This document shows positions 1 to 6,171 of a stretch of DNA of 8,732 bases, piece by piece. This DNA is from Neisseriales bacterium (GTDB taxonomy: Bacteria; Pseudomonadota; Gammaproteobacteria; Burkholderiales; UBA11063), in the NCBI GenBank assembly GCA_008017145.1, contig SSGY01000166.1, forward strand, positions 1 to 8,732. The letters run 5' to 3'. The stretch's first letter is position 1, and every line of letters starts with the position of its first letter. The notes beneath the pieces were generated by a model. It ran no database searches, had not been told where the DNA came from, and saw nothing but the letters and a program-made list of their open reading frames with translations. Position numbers and translations under genes: made by a program.

Positions 1-423
1 GATGCGCCGGGTGATCATGTTTTAATTAAATCAGGAGATGATGCGACATGTAGCTGGGATAGCGCTGCTGGTTGGGAAACAGATAGTGGTGAAGCGAGCT
101 ATTTTCTTGGTAAATGGAAAAATTTGATTTTCATTGATCGGGGGACAGGGACTGATGGGCGCGATGTACTGATTTTTGATTTGGATAGCAAACGTCAGGT
201 ATTTACTGCTAGCTATTCTAATCCAATGGAAATTAGTCGCAAAAAATTGACTTATTGGCAGGGTGCTAATATAATTGCAACTAAAGATAATTGTGATGAA
301 TTTGAAGAGGCAGAAAAAAATGCTTTGACACCACAGATTCAAAAATTAATGAGTGTTGATTTGACTGCAGCCACTCCAGTTGCGCTTAGTGGTAAAAAAA
401 CGCGTTGTCAATTAACTCAATAA
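1..423 (+). CDS. 3' end of an unrecognised protein, possibly exported
   Basis: Frame 1 is open from the first base of the window to the TAA at 421-423, giving 140 C-terminal residues; the true start lies upstream. A TTG at 124 could be read as a start, but the same frame continues upstream without a stop and with similar composition, so I treat the gene as 5'-truncated. The visible part is rich in Asp, Gly, Ser and Thr. It has three well-separated cysteines (near residues 17, 99 and 137) and aromatic/Gly-rich strands such as YFLGKWKNLIFIDRGTG, suggesting a beta-rich domain. No membrane segment is visible in this part. Cysteines plus polar beta structure would suit a periplasmic or secreted protein, but that is inference. 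I do not recognise the family. It is followed by a large palindrome that probably ends its transcript. Confidence 0.6.
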   Translation, partial: DAPGDHVLIKSGDDATCSWDSAAGWETDSGEASYFLGKWKNLIFIDRGTGTDGRDVLIFDLDSKRQVFTASYSNPMEISRKKLTYWQGANIIATKDNCDEFEEAEKNALTPQIQKLMSVDLTAATPVALSGKKTRCQLTQ

Positions 424-429
424 TGGATC

Positions 430-550
430 ACTCATCATCTTTGAATCTTGGACTTTGTCGTATTTCAAAAAAGACTCGTCATGTACTTCTGAGTACACGT
501 CCTCGTCTTTTTCATCAATACTTCGCGTCCAAGAATCAAATATTTTGAGT
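430..550. repeat. 121-bp imperfect palindrome (intergenic repeat candidate)
   Basis: The outer arms 430-453 and 527-550 are inverted copies matching at 20 of 24 positions, including the block TCTTGGAC/GTCCAAGA. Inside them further complementary pieces line up in order: GTATT at 460-464 with AATAC at 517-521, AAAAAGAC at 468-475 with GTCTTTTT at 505-512, and TGTACT at 482-487 with AGTACA at 492-497 around a TCTG loop. The whole stretch can therefore fold into one long interrupted hairpin on either strand. It fills most of the gap between the upstream gene and nadV and has no good reading frame. It may be a dispersed palindromic repeat or small MITE-like element, a bidirectional terminator, or both. 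Copy number elsewhere in the genome cannot be seen from here. Confidence 0.7.
467..512. terminator. possible bidirectional terminator at the core of the palindrome
   Basis: The inner hairpin centred on the TCTG loop at 488-491 is preceded by six A (467-472) and followed by five T (508-512). On either strand the stem is thus followed by a U-run, the layout of a factor-independent terminator. The stem is interrupted by mismatches between 476-481 and 498-504. The position fits: 44 bp after the stop of the upstream gene and about 100 bp before nadV. Confidence 0.4.
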
Positions 551-613
551 ATCTAGCTAGTGGGTAATGTTCAATTAAAGATTAATTATAACTAAATTTT
601 AAAAAGTGAAAAT

Positions 614-2059
614 ATGAGTAATAGCTTGCGCCGCAATATAATTCTTGATATTGATTCGTATAAAAATGATCATGGCAAAATGTTACCTCAAGACACCGAG
701 TATATTTTTTCAACTATTGTTCCGCGACGTGGCAATCGTTATACTGATGTTATTAAAGCAATGGGGCATCAATATGCAGTTAAGAAATACATCACTGAAC
801 CGGTTGAAGCATGGATGTTGGATGAAGCAGAAATTGAATTGCGCGAGCAAGGTTTTAGTTTTAACCGCGAGCGTTGGCAGCATATTCTAGATAAGCATAA
901 TGGTTATTTACCGTTGGAAATTCGTGCTGTGCCGGAAGGTATGCTAGTGCCAGTTGGTGTGGCAACCGTGACAATTGTTAATACCGATCCTAAATGCGGC
1001 TGGTTAAGTTCGTATATTGAGACTATGTTTCAGCGGGTATGCTGGAAGATGACGACGGTTGCGTCAATTGCCTTGAATTTGTATCGCTATCTTGATGATA
1101 TGATGATTAAACATAGTGGAGAGGCGGGTAAGGTTAATTTTCATTTGCATAATTTTGGCTCACGTGGCGCTGATAGTTATGAAGCGGATATTTTGGCAGG
1201 AATGGCGCACTTGTCTGCTGGGTTTAATGGTACTGATTGTGCTCAGGCAAATCGTAATATCAAGCATTTTTATAATACAACCAAAGCTTATGGCATGAGT
1301 GTCAGCGCTTCTGAACATAGTGTAATGTGTACTTGGTCTGATTCAAATACTCGTGATGACTTACCCGCAGTTAAGATGATGATTGATTTATTAGAGTACA
1401 AAATAAAAAACAAAGAGGGTTTACCAATTGTTTCGATCGTTGGCGATACTTATGATATTTATCGGCTGACTCGTGATTATATCGGTGGTATCTATCGTGA
1501 CAAAATTATCGAATTAGGCGCTTTGGGCGGTAAAGTAGTAGTAAGACCCGATTCTGGTGATCCGCTTACCATGTGTATGGAAATAATCAAAATTTTGATG
1601 GATAAATTCGGTTATAGTGTTAATAAATTTGGTTATAAAGTCTTACCGCCTTATATTGGTGTGATTCAAGGTGATGGAATCAATAATGATAGTATCCGCC
1701 ACATCGTTGCGCGTTTGGATAAAGCGCGGATTAGTTTGGAAAATATTATTTTTGGGATGGGGAGTGGTTTGACGCATGATGCTGGGCGCGATGAATTTTC
1801 CTTCTCGATGAAAGCAACTGCCCGTTTTGATGGCAAAATATGGCATGATTTGCAAAAGCGTCCGATAACTGATCTGGGAAAACAGTCATTAAAGGGACAT
1901 GTTAGCACTTATATTAGTCGTGATAAACAAGATATTTATACTGAGCGAATTGAGGATGAACATTTACTGGCGAGTGATTTGATGCAGACGATTTATCGTG
2001 ATGGTAAATGTTATCAAGAATATACGTTTGACGAAATATTGAGCCATAATCAGCGTTGA
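614..2059 (+). CDS. nadV: Nicotinamide phosphoribosyltransferase (NadV/NAMPT family)
   Basis: The 481-residue product is full length for the family and colinear with eukaryotic NAMPT. It makes NMN from nicotinamide and PRPP, the first step of the two-step nicotinamide salvage route to NAD, in the cytoplasm. Recognisable landmarks: DSYK at 14-17 (Tyr16 matches the nicotinamide-stacking Tyr18 of human NAMPT), FGSRG at 181-185 (Phe181 and Arg184 match Phe193 and Arg196), GTD at 206-208 (Asp208 matches Asp219), ASEHS at 232-236 (His235 matches the phosphorylated catalytic His247), VVRPDSGDPL at 309-318 (Arg311, Asp313), and IQGDG at 351-355. The active site therefore looks intact. The ATG at 614 gives the expected N-terminus, although its Shine-Dalgarno (AAGTGA-like) is weak. 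No NMN adenylyltransferase or NrtR regulator gene lies next to it, so NMN is presumably adenylylated by an enzyme encoded elsewhere. Confidence 0.95.
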   Translation: MSNSLRRNIILDIDSYKNDHGKMLPQDTEYIFSTIVPRRGNRYTDVIKAMGHQYAVKKYITEPVEAWMLDEAEIELREQGFSFNRERWQHILDKHNGYLPLEIRAVPEGMLVPVGVATVTIVNTDPKCGWLSSYIETMFQRVCWKMTTVASIALNLYRYLDDMMIKHSGEAGKVNFHLHNFGSRGADSYEADILAGMAHLSAGFNGTDCAQANRNIKHFYNTTKAYGMSVSASEHSVMCTWSDSNTRDDLPAVKMMIDLLEYKIKNKEGLPIVSIVGDTYDIYRLTRDYIGGIYRDKIIELGALGGKVVVRPDSGDPLTMCMEIIKILMDKFGYSVNKFGYKVLPPYIGVIQGDGINNDSIRHIVARLDKARISLENIIFGMGSGLTHDAGRDEFSFSMKATARFDGKIWHDLQKRPITDLGKQSLKGHVSTYISRDKQDIYTERIEDEHLLASDLMQTIYRDGKCYQEYTFDEILSHNQR

Positions 2060-2062
2060 TAT

Positions 2063-2092
2063 TTTACGGTGCTTCTTTGACTGATGTACAAT
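2063..2092 (+). promoter_or_regulatory. candidate sigma70 promoter for ssb
   Basis: TTTACG (2063-2068) and TACAAT (2087-2092) are separated by 18 bp and lie 38 bp upstream of the ssb start codon, directly after the nadV stop. The -10 is good and the -35 moderate. It would let ssb be expressed independently of nadV. Confidence 0.45.
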
Positions 2093-2130
2093 AGAGGACT
2101 GAGTTTTAATTTTTGAATAAGGGTATTGTT

Positions 2131-2577
2131 ATGAAAAAAATATTTGTGACAGGTAATGTTGGTCGTGATCCAGAGTCACGTTACGCGCCAAATGGAGAGT
2201 CATTTGTAACTTTCTCGTTGGCAGTTACGACAGGACCTAAAGATAATCAAAAAACTGACTGGTTGGAAATCAGCTGTAATGGACGCACTGCAGAGACGGT
2301 ACAAAAATGGGTAAAAAAAGGTAGCAAGTTATTAATTGAGGGTACGCCAAGTGCTAATGCTTATATTAATAAAGAAGGCAAAGCAGTTGCCTCATTGCGC
2401 GTTAGTGCTTCAAATATTGAATTTATCGGTAGTCGTGAGCGCTCTGAAGAAGCTGGTGCACCTGATGGTGGCTACAGCTATGATCAAGCGCCGGGGAATG
2501 AACCAGCTCCAGCTATGCAGCAATCTGGATTTAATGCACCTGGTCCGTCACTACAAGCTGATGATATTCCATTTTAA
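2131..2577 (+). CDS. ssb: Single-stranded DNA-binding protein (SSB)
   Basis: The 148-residue protein has a bacterial SSB layout. An N-terminal OB fold (about 1-103) begins KIFVTGNVGRDPE and contains the TDWLEI strand (Trp44), the helix with Trp60, and the GSKLLIEG strand. A flexible Gly/Pro/Gln-rich linker (about 104-142) leads to the acidic tip DDIPF, the docking site for replication and repair partners. It should bind ssDNA as a tetramer. I chose the ATG at 2131 because AAGGG at 2119-2123 is well spaced from it and because it starts right at the OB fold; a TTG at 2113 would add six residues overlapping that Shine-Dalgarno. The protein is shorter than E. coli SSB (178 aa) and lacks the usual proteobacterial ASRGVNKVIL-like start. 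It may therefore be a secondary or horizontally acquired paralogue, though this is inference. Confidence 0.94.
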   Translation: MKKIFVTGNVGRDPESRYAPNGESFVTFSLAVTTGPKDNQKTDWLEISCNGRTAETVQKWVKKGSKLLIEGTPSANAYINKEGKAVASLRVSASNIEFIGSRERSEEAGAPDGGYSYDQAPGNEPAPAMQQSGFNAPGPSLQADDIPF

Positions 2578-2598
2578 GCAGTTGACCTTCAATATATA

Positions 2599-2640
2599 GT
2601 AGGGGAGTTTGTTTAATCACATTCTCCTACGTGGTTTGTT
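2599..2640 (+). terminator. possible terminator downstream of ssb
   Basis: GTAGGGGAGT (2599-2608) can pair with ATTCTCCTAC (2621-2630) as a 10-bp stem with two G-U pairs around a 12-nt loop. It starts 21 bp after the ssb stop and is followed by a T-rich but interrupted tract (2635-2642). The stem is reasonable but the U-tract is poor. Confidence 0.4.
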
Positions 2641-2654
2641 TTGGATGTTTTAGC

Positions 2655-3066
2655 TTGATTAAATTGTATTTTCTACCATATGCATGTTGTACTAGTGTTC
2701 ATATCATTTTAAAAGAAATACAAGTTGAGTTTGAGTTAATTTACGTTGGTAAAAATGCAGATGAGCAAACAAAATCTAAATTTGCTCTCTTTAGGTAATG
2801 CTGCTACTCAACAAAATGTCAGAACTTGGGCGCATACTAGCATTAATAAATATTTTATGATTTTAAATAACCACTTAGCTGATAAGTCATATCTCGCTGC
2901 AGAACGATTTTCAATTGCGGATGCGTATTTATTTGTCGTTTATCAATGGACAAAATACACGAACGTTTCTACTCAAAACTATCCTAATCTAAGTAATTAT
3001 ATTGAACGTATTGCCCGGCGAAATTCAATAAAATCAGCATTACAACATGAAGCACAGTATTTGTAA
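2655..3066 (+). pseudogene. Glutathione S-transferase remnant with internal deletion and frame change
   Basis: Two pieces of one glutathione transferase lie in different frames. From the TTG at 2655, one frame encodes about 47 residues beginning MIKLYFLPYACC and continuing SVHIILKEIQVEFEL, then stops at 2796-2798. This is the thioredoxin-like start of a beta-class GST (compare E. coli GstA MKLFYKPGACSLASHI), and Cys11 sits where the catalytic Cys10 is expected. The second frame, from about 2794 to the TAA at 3066, encodes about 90 residues of the all-helical C-terminal domain, including the family motif RFSIADAYLFVV. A full GST has about 200 residues, so roughly 70 residues (end of the N-domain plus first C-domain helices) are missing at the junction, and the frame shifts there. 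A TTG at 2746 opens the second frame but gives only a domain fragment, so I do not call a functional gene. No ATG starts the first piece either. Confidence 0.85.
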
Positions 3067-3095
3067 TATTTTATCGTATATTTAGGGTGTTTGAT

Positions 3096-3434
3096 ATGAA
3101 AGAATTAATTGAATGGGAGGATTTTGCAAAGATTGATATTCGTAGTGGCACAATTCTTGATGCCAAAATTAATGAAAAAGCGCGTGTTCCCGCATATATT
3201 TTAACCATTGATTTTGGTGATTTGGGCATGAAAAGCAGTTCGGCGCAGCTTACGCAGAATTATTTACCAAGTGATCTGATTGGCAAAAAAATTGCTGCCG
3301 TGGTTAATTTTCCAATAAAGAAAATAGCAGGGGTAAAATCAGAGGTTTTAGTTCTGGCAACTGTTTGTGATACTAAGGGAACGCTATTATTAAGCGTAGA
3401 TCCATTAGCTCTTAACGGTAGTTGTGTCAAATAA
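3096..3434 (+). CDS. csaA: CsaA-type tRNA-binding OB-fold protein
   Basis: The 112-residue protein is a stand-alone tRNA-binding domain of the EMAPII/Trbp111 type and matches the CsaA subfamily in length and in sequence throughout. Landmarks are WEDFAKIDIRSGTI (7-20), the KSSSAQLT segment (46-53), IAAVVNFPIKKIAGVKSEVL (66-85) and the closing NG motif (107-108). CsaA proteins form dimers; the Bacillus protein has been described as having chaperone and secretion-related activity, and the fold binds tRNA. The physiological role in proteobacteria is unclear. The ATG at 3096 is chosen because AGGG at 3084-3087 lies 8 bp upstream and the protein then begins with the conserved region; a GTG at 3087 would overlap that Shine-Dalgarno. 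It follows the GST remnant by 29 bp and no convincing own promoter is seen. Confidence 0.92.
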   Translation: MKELIEWEDFAKIDIRSGTILDAKINEKARVPAYILTIDFGDLGMKSSSAQLTQNYLPSDLIGKKIAAVVNFPIKKIAGVKSEVLVLATVCDTKGTLLLSVDPLALNGSCVK

Positions 3435-3651
3435 AAATATATTCTAATTATTGATAATTTGCTAAAAGTCAAATATTTTGGATGTTTATTTATATGTTTC
3501 TGTTATTTCATCTAATGATTGAAGTTTACAAGGTAACTATTATAAATATTTTTGAGTTTATTTAGATGTTGTCAATTGTGGATTTTAGTGTAATTTATTG
3601 TTTTATATCAATTGGATATATTTTATGCGTGGCGATGTTTGAATTAGAGTC
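3435..3651. other. AT-rich intergenic stretch with no recognisable gene
   Basis: About 217 bp of very AT-rich sequence between csaA and the moxR promoter. The only ordered pieces are a small AT-only palindrome (AATTAT TG ATAATT, within 3449-3466) and scattered CAATTG motifs. A 27-codon hydrophobic ORF at 3482 has no ribosome binding site worth the name. I see no clear terminator for csaA here. Confidence 0.5.
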
Positions 3652-3680
3652 TTGATTTTTAAAAAATGATATGTTACAAT
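3652..3680 (+). promoter_or_regulatory. strong sigma70-type promoter for the moxR-bat operon
   Basis: TTGATT (3652-3657) and TACAAT (3675-3680) are separated by exactly 17 bp, each one mismatch from consensus, with an A/T-rich spacer. Transcription would start near 3687 and give a leader of roughly 105 nt before moxR. This is the best promoter in the window and the only one visible upstream of the six-gene cluster. Confidence 0.7.
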
Positions 3681-3701
3681 TACCAACGTTTGAGAAAAGA
3701 G

Positions 3702-3736
3702 CGTCTGAGCAGGATGCATATTTTGCCTCTCAGACG
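3702..3736 (+). promoter_or_regulatory. leader hairpin upstream of moxR
   Basis: CGTCTGAG (3702-3709) and CTCAGACG (3729-3736) are perfect inverted copies. The pairing extends inward with AGG (3711-3713) to CCT (3726-3728) past a single bulged C, giving an 11-bp stem and a 12-nt loop. It begins about 15 nt after the predicted transcript start. No T-run follows, so it is not a simple terminator. It could stabilise the mRNA 5' end or be part of a regulatory leader. The CCTC in its 3' arm could alternatively pair with GAGG of the moxR Shine-Dalgarno (3785-3788), though only over four bases. Confidence 0.55.
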
Positions 3737-3750
3737 AAGATTATCTTAAT

Positions 3751-3777
3751 AAAAGGAGTAACCATAACTGGTTTTTT
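3751..3777 (+). promoter_or_regulatory. orphan Shine-Dalgarno and small T-tailed hairpin in the moxR leader
   Basis: AAAAGGAGT (3751-3759) is a near-ideal ribosome binding site but has no ATG, GTG or TTG at a usable distance. The triplet at the right place is ATA (3764), which would begin a 10-codon frame ending in TGA at 3794-3796, overlapping the moxR ATG. The same stretch has AACCA (3760-3764) pairing with TGGTT (3769-3773) around a 4-nt loop, followed by six T (3772-3777), which resembles a weak terminator or attenuator. moxR itself has a second Shine-Dalgarno, GGAGG at 3784-3788. The elements are visible; a regulatory role is inference. Confidence 0.4.
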
Positions 3778-3792
3778 AACGCTGGAGGATTT

Positions 3793-4749
3793 ATGACCGA
3801 ACACGAACAGTTTCAACAATTACTTAATTATCTAAATAGCCGGGTGGTTGGGCAATCCGAACTAACCAAGCGCCTACTCATCGCATTATTATCATCAGGG
3901 CATCTCTTAGTTGAGGGTGCACCGGGACTTGCTAAAACTACCGCGATTAAAACTTTATCTTCTTGTATTGATTGCTCTTATCACCGGGTTCAATTTACAC
4001 CTGATTTATTGCCAGCAGATTTGACTGGTACTGATGTTTACATTCCTGAGCAACATACATTCCAATTTCAATCTGGTCCATTATTTCATAATTTCTTGTT
4101 AGCCGATGAAATTAACCGTGCGCCAGCTAAAGTGCAGTCAGCGCTACTTGAAGCGATGGGTGAGAAACAAATTACAGTTGGTAAACAAACTTATCCTTTG
4201 CCGCAATTATTCTTGGTTATGGCAACGCAAAATCCGATTGAACAAGAGGGAACTTATCCATTACCTGAAGCGCAACTAGATCGTTTTATGATGCACGTTA
4301 AAATTGCTTATCCAGATGCGGCTGCAGAAGCGCAAATTTTGGCACTAAATCGCGTAAACAATAATAGCGCAGATGTTAACCGTCCGCGAATTACCCAAGA
4401 GGCAATTTTTACAGCTCAACAACAACTGGCCAATATTCATTTAAGCCATGCTTTAGAAGAATATATCATTCAACTGATTATGGCAACTCGCTATCCACAA
4501 AAATACCAAGCAGAACTAGCTAAATGGATTAGTTTTGGTGCTAGCCCACGCGGAACGATTGCGCTAGAGCGCACTGCACGTGCTCATGCATGGCTGGAAG
4601 GTCGTGATTATGTTACTCCGCACGATATTCATGTGATGATTCATGAAGTTTTACGCCATCGAATTTTACTTACTTTTGAAGCCGAGGTTGAAGGTATCAA
4701 TAGCGATCAAATTATTGATAAAATCCTCAATGTAGTTCCGATTCCTTAG
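3793..4749 (+). CDS. moxR: MoxR-family AAA+ ATPase
   Basis: The 318-residue product is full length for a MoxR AAA+ protein. Visible motifs: Walker A GAPGLAKT (42-49), Walker B LLADEIN (102-108), sensor 1 ATQNP (144-148), arginine finger region EAQLDRF (159-165, Arg164), and sensor 2 ASPRG (250-254), followed by the C-terminal helical lid. All catalytic residues appear intact, so it should form an ATP-hydrolysing hexameric ring in the cytoplasm. MoxR ATPases act as chaperones together with vWA-domain partners, often in maturing metal enzymes or in envelope stress responses; the partners are encoded directly downstream. The ATG at 3793 has GGAGG just 4 bp upstream. It is the first gene of the operon, behind a strong promoter and a structured leader. 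The symbol names the family, not proven methanol-oxidation function. Confidence 0.95.
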   Translation: MTEHEQFQQLLNYLNSRVVGQSELTKRLLIALLSSGHLLVEGAPGLAKTTAIKTLSSCIDCSYHRVQFTPDLLPADLTGTDVYIPEQHTFQFQSGPLFHNFLLADEINRAPAKVQSALLEAMGEKQITVGKQTYPLPQLFLVMATQNPIEQEGTYPLPEAQLDRFMMHVKIAYPDAAAEAQILALNRVNNNSADVNRPRITQEAIFTAQQQLANIHLSHALEEYIIQLIMATRYPQKYQAELAKWISFGASPRGTIALERTARAHAWLEGRDYVTPHDIHVMIHEVLRHRILLTFEAEVEGINSDQIIDKILNVVPIP

Positions 4750-4808
4750 GAATATGCTCATAAATACTTTGAGTAAACCGTTTATCAATATCTAGTGAAT
4801 GAAAAATT

Positions 4809-5705
4809 ATGACTAAAGGCATTAATCCGGAAATTAATGAGCTTTTGGCGATGCGCTATTGCGCAGCCGAATTACAGCTCTTTAATCCTAATAAAGTTAA
4901 TTCGGTGACTAATGGTATCAATGCTTCACATGCGCGCGGACGTGGGATGGATTTTGATGAGGTTCGCCGTTATCAAGCTGGTGATGACATCCGTCTGATT
5001 CATTGGCCGCTGACTGCCAGATCGGGAAAGACTTATACCAAGGTTTATCATGAAGAACGTGAGCGCTCGGTTTACCTGTTGATTGATCAATCTGCATCGA
5101 TGCGCTTTGCCACCAAAGTTGCTTTTAAAAGCGTTATTGCAGCACGAATTGCGGCTCTTTTAGGCTGGGCAGCATTGACACAACATCAACAAGTTGGTGG
5201 AGTTGTTTTTGATGAGCTGGGAGCTGAGTATATAAAACCACGGCGCAGTCGTCAGTCTTTATTAGATGTGTTTAATCTTTTGACTTATCCAAGAAAAAAT
5301 CGCCAGCAAGGCGGTTTGGCAAATTCGCTACAATTTATTTTGCGCCAGATTCAATCAGGTAGCACAGTGATTGTCTTGAGTGATTTTTGTAGTTTAACTA
5401 GCGAGGCGGAACAGTATCTACGGCTGATTGCTCATAAATGTGAATTGATTAACTTGCTAATTTATGATCCTTTGGAAGCTAGTTTACCTGATCGAGGGAT
5501 ATTTAGCTTTACGGATAATGGTAGTGCACGCTTGGAGATTGGTGATACTTTGCAAACTAAAGAGCGTTATGCAGAACCTTTTGCCAAACGAGTAGCAGAT
5601 TTACGCAATTTATCGCGGCAAAATCGGATGCAATTTATGACACTGGCAACTAATGATGATTTGGCAGCAGTATTAAAAGCTGGAGTAAACAGAAGTGGAA
5701 AATAA
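4809..5705 (+). CDS. DUF58 family protein (vWA-like, MoxR partner)
   Basis: The 298-residue protein carries the DUF58 signature: GMDFDEVRRYQAGDDIR (46-62), then HWPLTARSGKTYTKVYHEER (65-84), leading into the vWA-like strand VYLLIDQSASM (88-98). The DxSxS metal-site motif is present (Asp93, Ser95, Ser97), with a later IVLSDF strand (188-193) carrying Asp192. No membrane segment or signal peptide is evident, so it is probably cytoplasmic or peripheral. In the signature, the position after Ile is His65 where many relatives have Asp (IDW), a minor variant. It starts 59 bp after moxR with only a weak Shine-Dalgarno, the only real gap in the operon, which may lower its translation relative to moxR. 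DUF58 genes habitually follow moxR; the protein is thought to work with the ATPase, but its molecular job is not established. Confidence 0.92.
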   Translation: MTKGINPEINELLAMRYCAAELQLFNPNKVNSVTNGINASHARGRGMDFDEVRRYQAGDDIRLIHWPLTARSGKTYTKVYHEERERSVYLLIDQSASMRFATKVAFKSVIAARIAALLGWAALTQHQQVGGVVFDELGAEYIKPRRSRQSLLDVFNLLTYPRKNRQQGGLANSLQFILRQIQSGSTVIVLSDFCSLTSEAEQYLRLIAHKCELINLLIYDPLEASLPDRGIFSFTDNGSARLEIGDTLQTKERYAEPFAKRVADLRNLSRQNRMQFMTLATNDDLAAVLKAGVNRSGK

Positions 5706-6171
5706 TAGTTTAGCAGATTTAAAAGATATTCATTTACCAGCACCAGTTTCAATTTTTCCTCTTGCTCCGGGATGGTATATTGTGCTGGCAGTCATGTTTG
5801 TGATTATAATTTTACTTATTCTATGGCAATTACGCCGTGCAAGTAAACAGTATAAATTAAAACAAGTTTTGATTTTGCTGGCGCAGATTGAAGCTAAAGC
5901 ACAAGCTTCGGAGCCTGAGCAAAGAGAAGAAGTTCTCCCTGAGATTTCGATTTTACTAAAAAGGGTTGCCCGCGAGAAATTTAGCGAATTGCATCCCCAA
6001 AATCTATTTGGTGAAAAATGGTTGCAATTTTTGGATCGTAGTGGTAAAACAACTGAATTTACTAGTGGTACTGGGCGGGTTTTACTTGATGTTTATAAAC
6101 GACAATCTTTGGAAAATCCACAAGAACTATTGGGTGTAGTTAAAAATTGGTTAAGGACGGTGATGTTATGA
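5695..6171 (+). CDS. DUF4381 single-pass membrane protein
   Basis: The 158-residue product matches DUF4381: the N-terminal motif DIHLPAPVSIFPLAPGWY (11-28), one transmembrane helix (about 27-45), a basic stop-transfer sequence (RRASKQYK), and a cytoplasmic helical region with the conserved GEKWLQFLD piece (106-114). The topology predicts a short periplasmic N-terminus and a cytoplasmic C-terminal domain of about 110 residues. I chose the GTG at 5695, which overlaps the DUF58 stop by 11 bp. GGAG at 5682-5685 is suitably spaced, and the conserved motif begins only 10 residues in, leaving no room for a later start. Its stop TGA overlaps the batA ATG (ATGA). The family is found almost only between DUF58 and the vWA genes of such clusters, suggesting a structural or coupling role in the complex, but no activity is known. 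Confidence 0.88.
   Translation: MENNSLADLKDIHLPAPVSIFPLAPGWYIVLAVMFVIIILLILWQLRRASKQYKLKQVLILLAQIEAKAQASEPEQREEVLPEISILLKRVAREKFSELHPQNLFGEKWLQFLDRSGKTTEFTSGTGRVLLDVYKRQSLENPQELLGVVKNWLRTVML

Noticed and set aside
31..342. 103-codon minus-strand frame opposite the first gene
   Set aside because: It is Ile/Phe/Cys-rich antisense translation of an AT-rich coding frame. The + frame is open over the whole stretch with more protein-like composition.
545..592. nadV promoter built from TTGAGT (545-550) or TATAAC (587-592)
   Set aside because: Neither hexamer has a partner at 16-18 bp with acceptable sequence, so no promoter is called, although one must exist somewhere upstream of nadV.
2746..3066. 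A functional 106-residue protein starting at TTG 2746
   Set aside because: The first residues are out-of-frame reading of the GST N-terminal piece, and the rest is only the C-terminal GST domain, so I call a pseudogene covering both frames.
3482..3565. 27-codon hydrophobic ORF between csaA and the moxR promoter
   Set aside because: No Shine-Dalgarno, no promoter, and AT-rich sequence produces such frames by chance.
4750..4808. Hairpin or terminator between moxR and the DUF58 gene
   Set aside because: Only CTCA/TGAG and a TAAAC-C-GTTTA near-palindrome are present. The stems are too short or the loop too tight, and no T-run follows.
6147..6170. TTG start for batA giving seven extra residues
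   Set aside because: The ATG at 6168 has a well-placed AAGGA and the ATGA overlap typical of coupled genes, and the BatA homology starts there.
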